DNA from: Syntrophomonadaceae bacterium
Lineage (GTDB): Bacteria; Bacillota; Syntrophomonadia; Syntrophomonadales; Syntrophomonadaceae
DNA length: 28,388 nt
Assembly: GCA_012840625.1 (NCBI GenBank)
Contig: DUSB01000025.1
Location: 1 to 28,388, forward strand
Direction: 5' to 3'
In this document: positions 1-7,422 of the stretch, piece after piece
How the letters are laid out: each line of letters begins with the position of its first letter
Numbering within the stretch: position 1 is the stretch's first letter
Position numbers and translations under genes: made by a program
The notes under the pieces: generated by a model
Seen by the model: only the letters and a program-made list of their open reading frames with translations
Told to the model about the DNA's origin: nothing
The model's database searches: none

Positions 1-45
1 AGCCCGAACCCTTCAGCTAACCTCGCAGGCATATCAGGGGAGGAT
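1..45 (+). promoter_or_regulatory. 3' end of a cyclic di-AMP riboswitch (ydaO/yuaA class), truncated by the window edge
   Basis: Bases 1-42 carry the 3' core expected of the ydaO/yuaA riboswitch: a CCCGAACCC segment (3-11), then CAGCTAAC (14-21), then GCAGGCA (25-31) and a purine-rich GGGGAGGA (37-44). This order matches the conserved 3' half of the class as I remember it from known members. The 5' half lies outside the window, so the fold cannot be checked. In this class ligand binding normally switches the downstream gene off. The next gene is an aminomutase that probably makes an osmolyte, which fits c-di-AMP control of osmotic balance. A glycine riboswitch tail was considered and fits less well. 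Confidence 0.78.
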
Positions 46-71
46 ATCGTTTTCTAAAAAAACAATATCTT

Positions 72-112
72 ACCCTCTTTATTTCTATCAATTTGAAAAG
101 GAGGGTTTTTTT
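72..112 (+). terminator. Riboswitch expression platform: terminator whose 3' arm is the ribosome binding site
   Basis: ACCCTC (72-77) can pair with GAGGGT (101-106), extended by TTT (78-80) with AAA (97-99) around a bulged G, and is followed by seven T residues (106-112). The 3' arm contains the AAGGAGGG ribosome binding site of the gene starting at 113, so the same hairpin could stop transcription and hide the binding site. A competing hairpin is visible upstream: 43-53 pairs with 59-69 (one C/A mismatch), and GGG 38-40 can then capture CCC 73-75, dismantling the terminator. The switching mechanism is inferred from these mutually exclusive pairings. Confidence 0.65.
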
Positions 113-1378
113 ATGCTATGGGAAGATGCTTTACAAGCAAATCAGCAGGAGCAGAAGCGGAGAATTTCACTGCAACGTGCTGCAGAGCTTAAAAGTGAGA
201 TTCAAGATTATCTCCAGGCAGAAAAAAAGATTGAGACAGGAATGCGCGTGCAGGAACGTACTGCTCTTAACCGGGAGCGTATTTTGCAGTATTTTCAGGC
301 CGAGCAGAGTGATTGGGATGATTGGCGCTGGCAGATGAAGCATCGGATTAAAGATGCTGATGTTTTAGCTGCCATCATAGATCTAAATGAGTTTGAAGTA
401 CAGGTCTTAAAAAAGATTTCGGAACAACTTCGCTGGGCTGTTTCCCCTTATTATTTAAGCCTGATTGATTTTGAACACTACGCCAGTTCACCTGTATTTA
501 TGCAGGCCATTCCCAGCATATTAGAAGTACAGGACACCCGGGGGAAAGACGATCCTATGGGCGAAGAAACCACCAGCCCGGCTCCCAGGATTACCCGTCG
601 TTATCCAGACCGTTTGATTATTAATGTAACCAATCAATGTGCCATGTATTGCCGGCATTGTCAACGCCGTCGCAATTTTGGAGAAACCGATCATCATGCT
701 CTGCGAGCTGATCTAGAGGAAGCTCTAAGCTATATCCGTGATAATCCTGAGATCCGTGATGTGTTAATAACCGGTGGGGATGCGCTGATGTTAAGTGATC
801 GCACCCTGGACTGGCTTTTAGGTGAGTTGGATAGCATAGAGCATGTAGAAATCAAGCGTATTGGGACCCGTGCTCCGGTTACATTGCCGCAGCGTATCAC
901 TTCCGAGCTATGCAGCATCTTAAAGAAATATCCACCGCTTTATATTAATACCCAGTTTAATACTCCCCTGGAAGTTACTCCGGAAGCCAAGCAGGCCTGT
1001 GATCGATTGGTGGAAGCAGGCATTGTCCTGGGCAACCAGGCAGTTTTATTAAAAGGTATTAATGACGATGTTCATGTCATGAAAAAACTTAATCAGGAAT
1101 TGTTAAAAATACGTGTCCGCCCTTATTATATTTTCCAGGCCAAAGAAGTAAAGGGCACCAGTCACTTCATTAGCCCGGTGCAAAAAGGTGTGGAGATTAT
1201 ACAGCATTTACGGGGCTATACCTCCGGTCTGGCTGTGCCCACCTATATTATTAATGCCCCTGATGGCTATGGGAAGACTCCTATTACTCCCAATTACTTG
1301 CTGTCGCTGGATGATGAGAAGGTGCGCATACGTACCTGGCAGGGCAAGATATTTGACTATCCTAATCATATTGAGTAA
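113..1378 (+). CDS. eam: Glutamate 2,3-aminomutase (radical SAM, PLP; KamA family)
   Basis: 421-residue member of the lysine 2,3-aminomutase family, which uses a 4Fe-4S cluster, S-adenosylmethionine and pyridoxal phosphate to move an alpha-amino group to the beta carbon. The radical SAM cysteines are C176, C180 and C183 (CAMYCRHC), followed by GGDALM (221-226). The PLP-binding lysine is K388 in APDGYGK. In lysine 2,3-aminomutase two aspartates (D293 and D330 in the Clostridium subterminale enzyme) bind the side-chain amine of lysine. Here the aligned positions are K344 (AKEVKG) and N381 (NAPDGYGK), the same pair of changes described for glutamate 2,3-aminomutase. The product would be beta-glutamate, an osmolyte. 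ATG at 113 follows AAGGAGG with about 8 bases spacing. It is monocistronic, under a c-di-AMP riboswitch and ending at a terminator. Confidence 0.85.
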   Translation: MLWEDALQANQQEQKRRISLQRAAELKSEIQDYLQAEKKIETGMRVQERTALNRERILQYFQAEQSDWDDWRWQMKHRIKDADVLAAIIDLNEFEVQVLKKISEQLRWAVSPYYLSLIDFEHYASSPVFMQAIPSILEVQDTRGKDDPMGEETTSPAPRITRRYPDRLIINVTNQCAMYCRHCQRRRNFGETDHHALRADLEEALSYIRDNPEIRDVLITGGDALMLSDRTLDWLLGELDSIEHVEIKRIGTRAPVTLPQRITSELCSILKKYPPLYINTQFNTPLEVTPEAKQACDRLVEAGIVLGNQAVLLKGINDDVHVMKKLNQELLKIRVRPYYIFQAKEVKGTSHFISPVQKGVEIIQHLRGYTSGLAVPTYIINAPDGYGKTPITPNYLLSLDDEKVRIRTWQGKIFDYPNHIE

Positions 1379-1421
1379 ATTTGCCAGGATAAGAAAATGG
1401 ATTGAAAATGTAACTTTGAAC

Positions 1422-1450
1422 AGAAGACCGGGAGTGCTCCCGGTCTTCTT
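1422..1450 (+). terminator. Rho-independent terminator after the aminomutase
   Basis: AGAAGACCGGGAG (1422-1434) is perfectly repeated in inverted form at 1437-1449, giving a 12-13 bp GC-rich stem. The T tract after it is poor, so termination may lean on stem strength. It lies 45 bases after the stop codon. Confidence 0.7.
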
Positions 1451-1543
1451 AGATTGTAGAAAAAAGCGTTTCAGTTCTGCACAACTGGGAGCGGATTAGT
1501 AGGTTAATATTTTGATTTTTTGCCGGAAAATTTATGTTTATAT

Positions 1544-1568
1544 AAAAAAACCGCGCTGAATAGCACGG
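1544..1568 (-). terminator. Terminator of the tRNA-Leu transcript
   Basis: On the minus strand CCGTGCT (1568-1562) pairs with AGCGCGG (1557-1551), with one G-U pair, and is followed by seven T residues (1550-1544). It lies about 20 bases beyond the tRNA 3' end. Confidence 0.75.
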
Positions 1569-1587
1569 CCGTCTTATGCTATAAATA

Positions 1588-1672
1588 TGGTGGGGGCGAC
1601 AGGACTCGAACCTGCACACCGTGAAGTACTTGATCCTAAGTCAAGCGTGTCTGCCAGTTCCACCACGCCCCC
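1588..1672 (-). tRNA. tRNA-Leu, anticodon UAG
   Basis: Read on the minus strand, the acceptor arm GGGGGCG (1672-1666) pairs with CGCCCCC (1598-1592), followed by discriminator A and an encoded CCA (1590-1588). The anticodon loop is CTTAGGA flanked by CTTGA/TCAAG, giving UAG, which reads CUN leucine codons. The TPsiC loop GGTTCGAGTCC and a long variable arm, typical of class II tRNALeu, are present. Confidence 0.96.
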
Positions 1673-1722
1673 TGGTGATGAAAGGCGCATTTAGAATAGC
1701 GCCTGAGAATACGTACTTAAAT

Positions 1723-1751
1723 ATTATAGGGACAAAACCGCCTAGTGTCAA
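1723..1751 (-). promoter_or_regulatory. Consensus sigma-A promoter for tRNA-Leu
   Basis: Minus strand TTGACA (1751-1746), exactly 17 bases, then TATAAT (1728-1723): a perfect match to the housekeeping consensus, as expected for a stable RNA gene. The roughly 45-base leader before the tRNA contains a small hairpin, GGCGC (1684-1688) with GCGCC (1699-1703). Confidence 0.85.
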
Positions 1752-1785
1752 TAAAAATAGGGAAGCAATCAGGTAGCGGCCTAGT

Positions 1786-1814
1786 TTTGCATCAGGGAAT
1801 TCTTTCCGTATAAT
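1786..1814 (+). promoter_or_regulatory. Probable promoter of the deaminase-ECF transporter operon
   Basis: TTTGCA (1786-1791), 17 bases, TATAAT (1809-1814). The -10 is perfect and the -35 is 4/6. It gives a leader of about 75 bases before the ATG at 1898. No riboswitch-like structure was recognised in that leader. Confidence 0.5.
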
Positions 1815-1897
1815 AGATCAAGGAACAATTTGTGTAACGATTTTTTTTGCTGGTAAACTGCCGGTAGGGGAGAAAAGCTGGCAGAAAGGAAGTATAT

Positions 1898-3226
1898 ATG
1901 GCAATTCTTATTAAAAACGGTACCCTGGTGACGATGAATCAGGAACGGGAGATCATAAAAGGTGATCTGCTGGTAGAAAATGATCGTATTCAATCCATAG
2001 GAAAGCTGATTCCGGCGCAGGAAGATGAAGTAATTGATGCGGAAGGGCAGCTGCTTCTTCCGGGGCTTATTCAGACCCATGTTCATCTTTGCCAGACTTT
2101 ATTTCGCGGTATGGCCAATGACCTGGAGCTTCTGGACTGGTTGAATCTCCGTATCTGGCCTCTGGAGGCAGCCCATGATGAAGAATCACTTTATCATTCG
2201 GCCCTGCTAGGCATTGCGGAACTGCTGCAGGGGGGGACTACCACTATTGTAGATATGGGCACTGTACGCCATACAGATGCAGCTTTTTATGCTGCCAGGG
2301 AAAGTGGTATTCGTTATATCGGCGGCAAATGCATGATGGATCATGGCGAGAATAATGCTGGCCTGCTGGCGGAAGAAATCGATCAGTCTGTACAGGAAAG
2401 CCTGGATCTATATAGGCGCTGGCACGAGACCGCACAGGGCCGCCTCCGCTATGCATTCTGCCCTCGCTTTGTACCTTCCTGCAGTGAAACGCTGCTTAGA
2501 GAAGTGGCCGCCTTATCCAGTGAACTGCAGGCCTATGTGCATACCCATGCCTCGGAAAACCGCTCCGAATGCCAGCTGGTAGAAGAAGAAAGAGGGATGC
2601 GCAATATAGTTTATCTGGATAAGTTGGGTCTGTGCCATGAACGTACGATTCTGGCACATTGTATCCATGTGGATAGAGAGGAAATGGGCATTCTAAAAGA
2701 ACGGGGAGTGCATGTGGCTCACTGCCCTTCCTGCAATATGAAGCTTTCTTCCGGGATTGCTCCGGTGGTAGATTATCTGCAGCAGGGGATTACAGTTGGT
2801 CTAGGAGCCGATGGTGCTCCTGCTAATGATAATCTGAGCATGTTCCAGGAAATGCGGATGGCGGCGCTTATACAAAAACCGTTGCATGGCCCCACCAGCA
2901 TGCCAGCCCGGCAGATCGTTGAAATGGCTACCTTAAATGGAGCCAGAACCATAGGTTTACAGGATGAGATTGGCAGTTTGGAAGTGGGGAAAAAAGCTGA
3001 TCTGGTCATTTTGAATCCCAATGAGTATCATAGCTGTCCTCACCAATATAGTGACCCCTATGGAATGATTGTTTATCAGCTTGCGGCTGGTGATGTAAAG
3101 TTTACCATGGTGGATGGGAAAATTTTATTCCAGGATGGACAGCTCTTGACGGTGGATAATGATCTAGCTGTCCGGGCTGAAAAGTCTTTGCAGAGGGTGG
3201 TTGCTGGGGCAGGAATTACTCTATGA
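1898..3226 (+). CDS. COG0402 amidohydrolase (nucleobase/nucleoside deaminase type)
   Basis: 442-residue amidohydrolase-superfamily enzyme, cytoplasmic, of the group that includes guanine, 5'-methylthioadenosine/S-adenosylhomocysteine and 5'-deoxyadenosine deaminases. Visible active-site elements in order: H61-x-H63 metal pair (THVHLCQ), H217 with HASE (E220), H254 in LAHCIH, and D305 in GLGADGAP. The stretch CPRFVPSCSE (188-197) recalls guanine deaminases more than SAH deaminases, but the exact substrate cannot be read from sequence. The start has AAAGGAAG about 8 bases upstream. The stop codon overlaps the ATG of ecfT (ATGA), so the enzyme is translationally coupled to an ECF transporter. 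That suggests it processes the imported compound. Confidence is high for the family and low for the substrate. Confidence 0.8.
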   Translation: MAILIKNGTLVTMNQEREIIKGDLLVENDRIQSIGKLIPAQEDEVIDAEGQLLLPGLIQTHVHLCQTLFRGMANDLELLDWLNLRIWPLEAAHDEESLYHSALLGIAELLQGGTTTIVDMGTVRHTDAAFYAARESGIRYIGGKCMMDHGENNAGLLAEEIDQSVQESLDLYRRWHETAQGRLRYAFCPRFVPSCSETLLREVAALSSELQAYVHTHASENRSECQLVEEERGMRNIVYLDKLGLCHERTILAHCIHVDREEMGILKERGVHVAHCPSCNMKLSSGIAPVVDYLQQGITVGLGADGAPANDNLSMFQEMRMAALIQKPLHGPTSMPARQIVEMATLNGARTIGLQDEIGSLEVGKKADLVILNPNEYHSCPHQYSDPYGMIVYQLAAGDVKFTMVDGKILFQDGQLLTVDNDLAVRAEKSLQRVVAGAGITL

Positions 3227-4074
3227 TGGGGCTCAGTTCTCCGGGAAATGCCTATCATCCACGCAGTCTGGCACTATACCTGCTGGTTATTTTTCTGGTG
3301 GCTCTATTGCTGGAACAATGGATAGCACTCTTAACTATGCTGGTCTGCCTGACGGCGGCCAATAAATACTACGGAAATAAGGAGGCGGTAAAAAGGCTTT
3401 TTGTCTATGGGCTACCAATGTTCCTGCTTATTATCTTTTTCAATGTAATTTTTAACCAGCAGGGAGAACAGCCACTGCTGGTTTTTGCCCTACCGCTGCT
3501 GGGTCAGTGCATAATATACCAGGAAGCATTCTTTTTTGGCTTGGCTATGGGTTTAAAATTGCTGGTGGTGTTGGCAGTTTTCATGCTGATAAGTGCCTTG
3601 CTTCCTGCCGAGCGCATGTTAGATTTAATAGGGCCCCGGGGAGGACAGGCAGCACTTTTGATGGTTATGACCCTGCGTATTCTGCCTCGCCTTTATGAAC
3701 GGGCGAAAAGAATAAGACAGGTACAGATGTATCGCGGGGTGCAGTTTGAAGACGGAACCATTAAAACACGGGCTAAATCTATACGCCCTTTTCTTTTAAA
3801 TCTGCTGCGGGCTTCATTGGATGAATCGATGAGCACAGCACAAATACTGCAGGCCAGGGCTTTTGGCAGTGGTCCTCGCAGTCAGTATTTTCAGGCTGAA
3901 TGGGAAAAGCTTGATTGGCTGTTAAGCAGCTGGGCACTGGGGATCATGGCCGCTGGCCTGTGGATGGCGCTTGGATCAGTCTCTGCTGCGGCAACAGTAT
4001 GGCTGCCTGTTATTTTGGTATTGGTTTTAATGCTTCCCCTGCTGCGAAGGGATGAAATGAATGGCATTGATTGA
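3223..4074 (+). CDS. ecfT: ECF transporter transmembrane protein EcfT
   Basis: 283 residues. This is the scaffold subunit of an energy-coupling factor vitamin/nutrient importer. N-terminal and C-terminal hydrophobic clusters (about 15-55, 60-80, 105-130 and 235-275) flank a cytoplasmic helical region holding the two short Arg-containing coupling motifs that contact the ATPases (YRGVQF and ARAFGSG). The start overlaps the deaminase stop by 4 bases, and its own 3' end overlaps the ATPase gene by 14 bases, indicating a single translationally coupled operon. Family assignment rests on the motif pair, the membrane layout and the adjacent ATPase and S-component genes. Confidence 0.88.
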   Translation: MMGLSSPGNAYHPRSLALYLLVIFLVALLLEQWIALLTMLVCLTAANKYYGNKEAVKRLFVYGLPMFLLIIFFNVIFNQQGEQPLLVFALPLLGQCIIYQEAFFFGLAMGLKLLVVLAVFMLISALLPAERMLDLIGPRGGQAALLMVMTLRILPRLYERAKRIRQVQMYRGVQFEDGTIKTRAKSIRPFLLNLLRASLDESMSTAQILQARAFGSGPRSQYFQAEWEKLDWLLSSWALGIMAAGLWMALGSVSAAATVWLPVILVLVLMLPLLRRDEMNGID

Positions 4075-5731
4075 AATAGAGAATATGAGCTACTATTATC
4101 CAGAGAAAAAGGAACCCGCTTTATGGCAGCTTAATACCGCTATACAGGCGGGAGAATTTGTGCTGGTGGCAGGGAAATCAGGCAGTGGAAAATCAACCCT
4201 GCTGCAGCTGATGAATCGTTTAATCCCTGATTTTCATGGTGGGCGTATTGCCGGGGAAATTCGTTATAAAGGAGCAGCACTGCAACTATGGCAGAGCCGG
4301 GATTTATACCAGGAAATGGGGATGGTGTTTCAAAATCCCGATGCCCAGCTGCTTTTTGGCGATGTAGAGCGGGATATCGCTTTTGGTCTGGAAAACCTGG
4401 GTATATCAGCTGAGCTTATGAGGCGGCGTATAGCTGAAGTAATAGAACTGCTCAATTTACGCAATATACAGCAACAGAATGTTTCCACCCTGTCTGGAGG
4501 GGAGAAGCAAAAAGTGGCTCTGGCTGGAGTCCTGGCTATGTATCCGACCGTACTGCTTCTGGACGAAGCTACTGCACATCTGGATCCAGTTAGTGCAGCA
4601 GAATTTCTGGCTCTTTTGAAACGTCTGCAGGAGACACAGGGATTTACCATTATTATGGCGGAACAGTGCCTGCATCAGTGCTTACCGCTGGTGGATCGGG
4701 TACTGCTTATGGATCAGGGCATGATTCTATTTGATGGTACGCCTCGTGAGCTTACAGAATGGATGGTACACAGATCCTATCCTCTCTGTCCTGTCCTGCC
4801 TGATGTTTTCGCTTCTGCAGGTTACCAGCAAAGGCCTTTAACCGTACTGGAAGGGCGTCAAGTTCTGGCGGAGTATGAATGGAATGCAAGGAGGCCACAG
4901 CCTGAGTATAAAAAATCTCCTGCCCGGTCCAGGCGGATTGAAAACTGGCTGAAAGTAGATAAGGTTTCTTATACCTATCCTGATGGCAAAAAAGCGCTGC
5001 AGCGGGTAACATTTTCTGTTGAAAAAGGCGAGATTATTGGTGTGGTAGGCAGCAATGGGGCAGGGAAATCAACGCTGTTAAATTTGTTGATGGGGGTTTT
5101 GCAGCCACAATCAGGGCGTATAGCTTATCCCCGTGAAATACAGCCGTTTCCTGCAGCCAGCGGGATAGCTTATCTTCCCCAGCAGCTGGAGGATTATTTT
5201 GTTGCTGACACCCTGTGGGAGGATCTGCAGTTAAGCCAGCAGGAAAAGCCCGAATATCTGTACAAGCTGGCGGAGCGTTTTTCCTTAAGTGCTTTTCTTC
5301 AGCAGGATCCAAGAAGTCTAAGTGCTGGTGAACAGCAGCGAGCAGCTCTGGCCTGCCTGTTTGCCGCCGAACCACCGCTGCTTTTATTAGACGAACCGGT
5401 ACAGGGTATGGATGAAGAACAGAAACAAAATTTTGGCCAGCAGCTCCAGTGCCTGGTAGAGGAACAGGGAACAGCAGCCATTCTAGTCAGTCATGATATG
5501 GATTTTGTTACTGAATATACGGATAGGGTGATTTTTCTTTATCAGGGTAAGGTAATGGCTCAGGGGCCAGTAACAGAGGTCATGGCCAGCAATGTTTTCT
5601 ACCGCTCACAGGTGGGGCTTCTCTTTCGGGGATTTGATGATGATGTACATACACGCAGGGCTGCAATCCATCACTTAAAGGAGTTAAAGACGTGCAAATC
5701 AACTGGGGCTTTCTATCCACCCTCATCGTAA
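4061..5731 (+). CDS. ecfA: Fused ECF ATPase EcfA-EcfA' (two ABC domains)
   Basis: 556 residues carrying two ABC ATPase domains in one chain, replacing the usual separate EcfA and EcfA'. Domain 1: Walker A GKSGSGKST (38-46), Q-loop Q91, signature LSGGE (144-148), Walker B LLLDEA with catalytic E169. Domain 2: Walker A GSNGAGKST (330-338), signature LSAGE (420-424), Walker B LLLDEP with E445, and H-switch SHDMD. In domain 1 the H-switch histidine appears to be replaced by glutamine (MAEQ, Q202). Together with the LSAGE change in domain 2, both departures fall in the same composite ATP site. The 3' end overlaps the S-component gene by 40 bases. About 80 residues between the domains (roughly 215-295) form a linker. 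Confidence 0.9.
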   Translation: MALIEIENMSYYYPEKKEPALWQLNTAIQAGEFVLVAGKSGSGKSTLLQLMNRLIPDFHGGRIAGEIRYKGAALQLWQSRDLYQEMGMVFQNPDAQLLFGDVERDIAFGLENLGISAELMRRRIAEVIELLNLRNIQQQNVSTLSGGEKQKVALAGVLAMYPTVLLLDEATAHLDPVSAAEFLALLKRLQETQGFTIIMAEQCLHQCLPLVDRVLLMDQGMILFDGTPRELTEWMVHRSYPLCPVLPDVFASAGYQQRPLTVLEGRQVLAEYEWNARRPQPEYKKSPARSRRIENWLKVDKVSYTYPDGKKALQRVTFSVEKGEIIGVVGSNGAGKSTLLNLLMGVLQPQSGRIAYPREIQPFPAASGIAYLPQQLEDYFVADTLWEDLQLSQQEKPEYLYKLAERFSLSAFLQQDPRSLSAGEQQRAALACLFAAEPPLLLLDEPVQGMDEEQKQNFGQQLQCLVEEQGTAAILVSHDMDFVTEYTDRVIFLYQGKVMAQGPVTEVMASNVFYRSQVGLLFRGFDDDVHTRRAAIHHLKELKTCKSTGAFYPPSS

Positions 5732-6354
5732 TCTTACTGATAATAATTGCTTACCTGTTTTTTCGTCGTAAGGAAGGGGGCAAAGAACTAGCTCTTATTG
5801 CGACTATGTCTGCTCTGGCAGCTCTGGTACGGATACCTTTTGCTATGCTTCCTTCGGTGCAGCCCATGACTTTTTTAATCATCATGAGTGGTGTGGTTTT
5901 TGGTGGGCGGGTGGGCTTCTTTACTGGTGCTACCGCTGCTCTGGTTTCGAACTTTTTTCTGGGGCAGGGACCCTGGACCCCCTGGCAGATGTTAGCTTGG
6001 GGGTTGATCGGCCTGAGTGCCGGTGCTGTCAGCCGCTGGGAGGGCATGAAAAGGCCGCTACCGATGGCTGTTTTTGGTGCGGTATGGGGCTTTTTATTTG
6101 GATGGATTACCAACCTCAGCCACTGGTTGACCTTTATCTACCCGCTTACCCTGAAGACTTATCTGGCTACCTATGCGCTGAGCTTTAAGTTTGATCTGGC
6201 TCATAGTTTAACTAATTTTTTTCTGTGTCTTTTTCTTTTTTCTCCCTGCTATAGGATTATGTATTCTTTCCGGCAGCGTTTATATACCGAACAGCTAGCT
6301 GAAGAAGAAACAGCCATAAAAAAACAGGAGATAACAAAAAACCGGTACAGCTGA
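5692..6354 (+). CDS. ECF transporter substrate-binding (S) component, substrate unknown
   Basis: 220-residue integral membrane protein with about six hydrophobic segments. GTG start, chosen because AAAGGAG (5677-5683) sits 8 bases upstream inside the end of ecfA. After one N-terminal helix and an RRKEGG loop comes the core (MSALAALVRIPFAM, FGGRVGFFTGATAAL, GQGPWTPWQM), which has the look of the ECF S-component superfamily. The GPWTPWQM type seems nearest to CbrT-like/unassigned S components, but this is memory-based and weak. The C-terminus is charged. As the last gene of the deaminase-ecfT-ecfA operon it should define the imported ligand. No terminator was found in the 140 bases after it. 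Confidence 0.75.
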   Translation: MQINWGFLSTLIVILLIIIAYLFFRRKEGGKELALIATMSALAALVRIPFAMLPSVQPMTFLIIMSGVVFGGRVGFFTGATAALVSNFFLGQGPWTPWQMLAWGLIGLSAGAVSRWEGMKRPLPMAVFGAVWGFLFGWITNLSHWLTFIYPLTLKTYLATYALSFKFDLAHSLTNFFLCLFLFSPCYRIMYSFRQRLYTEQLAEEETAIKKQEITKNRYS

Positions 6355-6496
6355 GTTAAGTTGAATACAAAGCTGATCCGGGCATCAAGTTCTGGCCGCT
6401 GTACTTCGTATTTCCTTTAAGGGACCTGATCTGAAAACTGTTTTTTGCTGGGGAAAGGTTAGCAGTGAAAAGCTCGGCCCTCTCTCATCCTTTTGT

Positions 6497-7300
6497 TTAT
6501 TCTGGTATACGGGGGATTTTTAGCAAGCGTGGGTCATGAGATAAAATGAGGCGCTTACCTGATTTTTTTACTGCTTGATAATCCATTTTTTCAATTGCTG
6601 GACGCTCATAATGCCCACTGGTCCGCAGCCAGTTTTCAATGCTTTTAAAGGTTTGCGGATCCCAGTAGTACTTTTTCCCCGGACCGTTCCTGTACCAGGT
6701 CCAGAATTGCTCAGGAACCATTTTCCAGAGCTGATCGTAATTAAAGGGGAGATCACCTCCCAGGATGACAGGACCGGAACGAGTGTTAACTTCGAGTACC
6801 TGATGACCAGGTGTGTGCCCCCCGGTCAGAAACAGGCGTAGTCCTGGTTTAATTTCTTGGCTGCCTTCTATCAAATGAATACGGTTTAAAAGTGGCATCC
6901 AGTTTGATGGGCTGTAGTATGTTTCTTCATTAGGATTTAATTGCAGCAGGGATCTGAACTCTTCCGCCTGAACATAAAAAGAGGCATGGGTGAAACGCTG
7001 CATGTTAGCGGTATGATCCCAGTGAAGATGGGTTTGCACGATGTAAGGAATGTCTGCTGCTGCCAGACCATGTTGCTGCAGAGCAACCAGGATATCCTGT
7101 TGCGGTGTCTTATGGAAACTAAAAGTTGTTCCCCGTACATCCTGGGTTGGGAAGCCGGTATCAACCAGGATAGCTTCGCCATCCTCACCGAGCACGAGAA
7201 AAACAAAGCTGTGAATGTTTTCGAAGGTTAAATCCGGTAGCTCCGGTTGAAATGATACTGAAAAAAGGCCTTCAAAGATTGGATAAATTACATAGTACAA
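6497..7300 (-). CDS. Metallo-beta-lactamase-fold hydrolase (lactonase-like)
   Basis: Zinc-dependent MBL-fold enzyme. From the chosen start: IHSFVFLVLGE and ILVDTG strands, then the HxHxDH metal motif THLHWDH (H91, H93, D95, H96), a GGHTPGHQ motif, GGDLPFNYD with the bridging Asp, and a C-terminal LSHDP histidine. That layout fits the AiiA/AttM acyl-homoserine lactonase-like branch, but many members have other ester or lactone substrates. The longest frame opens at an ATG at 7357 without a ribosome binding site. A GGGGGAG (7315-7309) about 8 bases before a TTG at 7300 supports the shorter 267-residue form. It stands alone, with no obvious partner, between convergent and tandem units. Confidence 0.72.
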   Translation of the reverse strand: MYYVIYPIFEGLFSVSFQPELPDLTFENIHSFVFLVLGEDGEAILVDTGFPTQDVRGTTFSFHKTPQQDILVALQQHGLAAADIPYIVQTHLHWDHTANMQRFTHASFYVQAEEFRSLLQLNPNEETYYSPSNWMPLLNRIHLIEGSQEIKPGLRLFLTGGHTPGHQVLEVNTRSGPVILGGDLPFNYDQLWKMVPEQFWTWYRNGPGKKYYWDPQTFKSIENWLRTSGHYERPAIEKMDYQAVKKSGKRLILSHDPRLLKIPRIPE

Positions 7301-7388
7301 AATTTCTTCTCCCCCAAATAGAATATATATTAAAACTTTATACTGCAAGAATATCATAAAAATGTTAAAGGAACTGAATAAAACTTCT

Positions 7389-7422
7389 GTAAAAAAGAAC
7401 CCGTACGGGTTCTTTTTTACAG
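7389..7422. terminator. Perfect 34-bp palindromic bidirectional terminator
   Basis: Bases 7389-7405 and 7406-7422 are exact inverted complements, with A6 and T6 tracts on the two outer sides of a GAACCCGTACGGGTTC core. It ends the minus-strand four-gene operon (the stop codon of the last gene, 7419-7417, lies inside the stem). In the other direction it would block read-through toward that operon. Confidence 0.88.

Noticed and set aside
1..42. Glycine riboswitch tail at the window start
   Set aside because: CTCGCAGGCA resembles the CTCTCAGG of glycine aptamers, but the CCCGAACCC...CAGCTAAC order fits the ydaO/yuaA class better.
7320..7348. Promoter TTGCAG-17-TATTCT for the MBL-fold hydrolase
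   Set aside because: The implied transcript start would fall on the ribosome binding site, leaving no usable leader.
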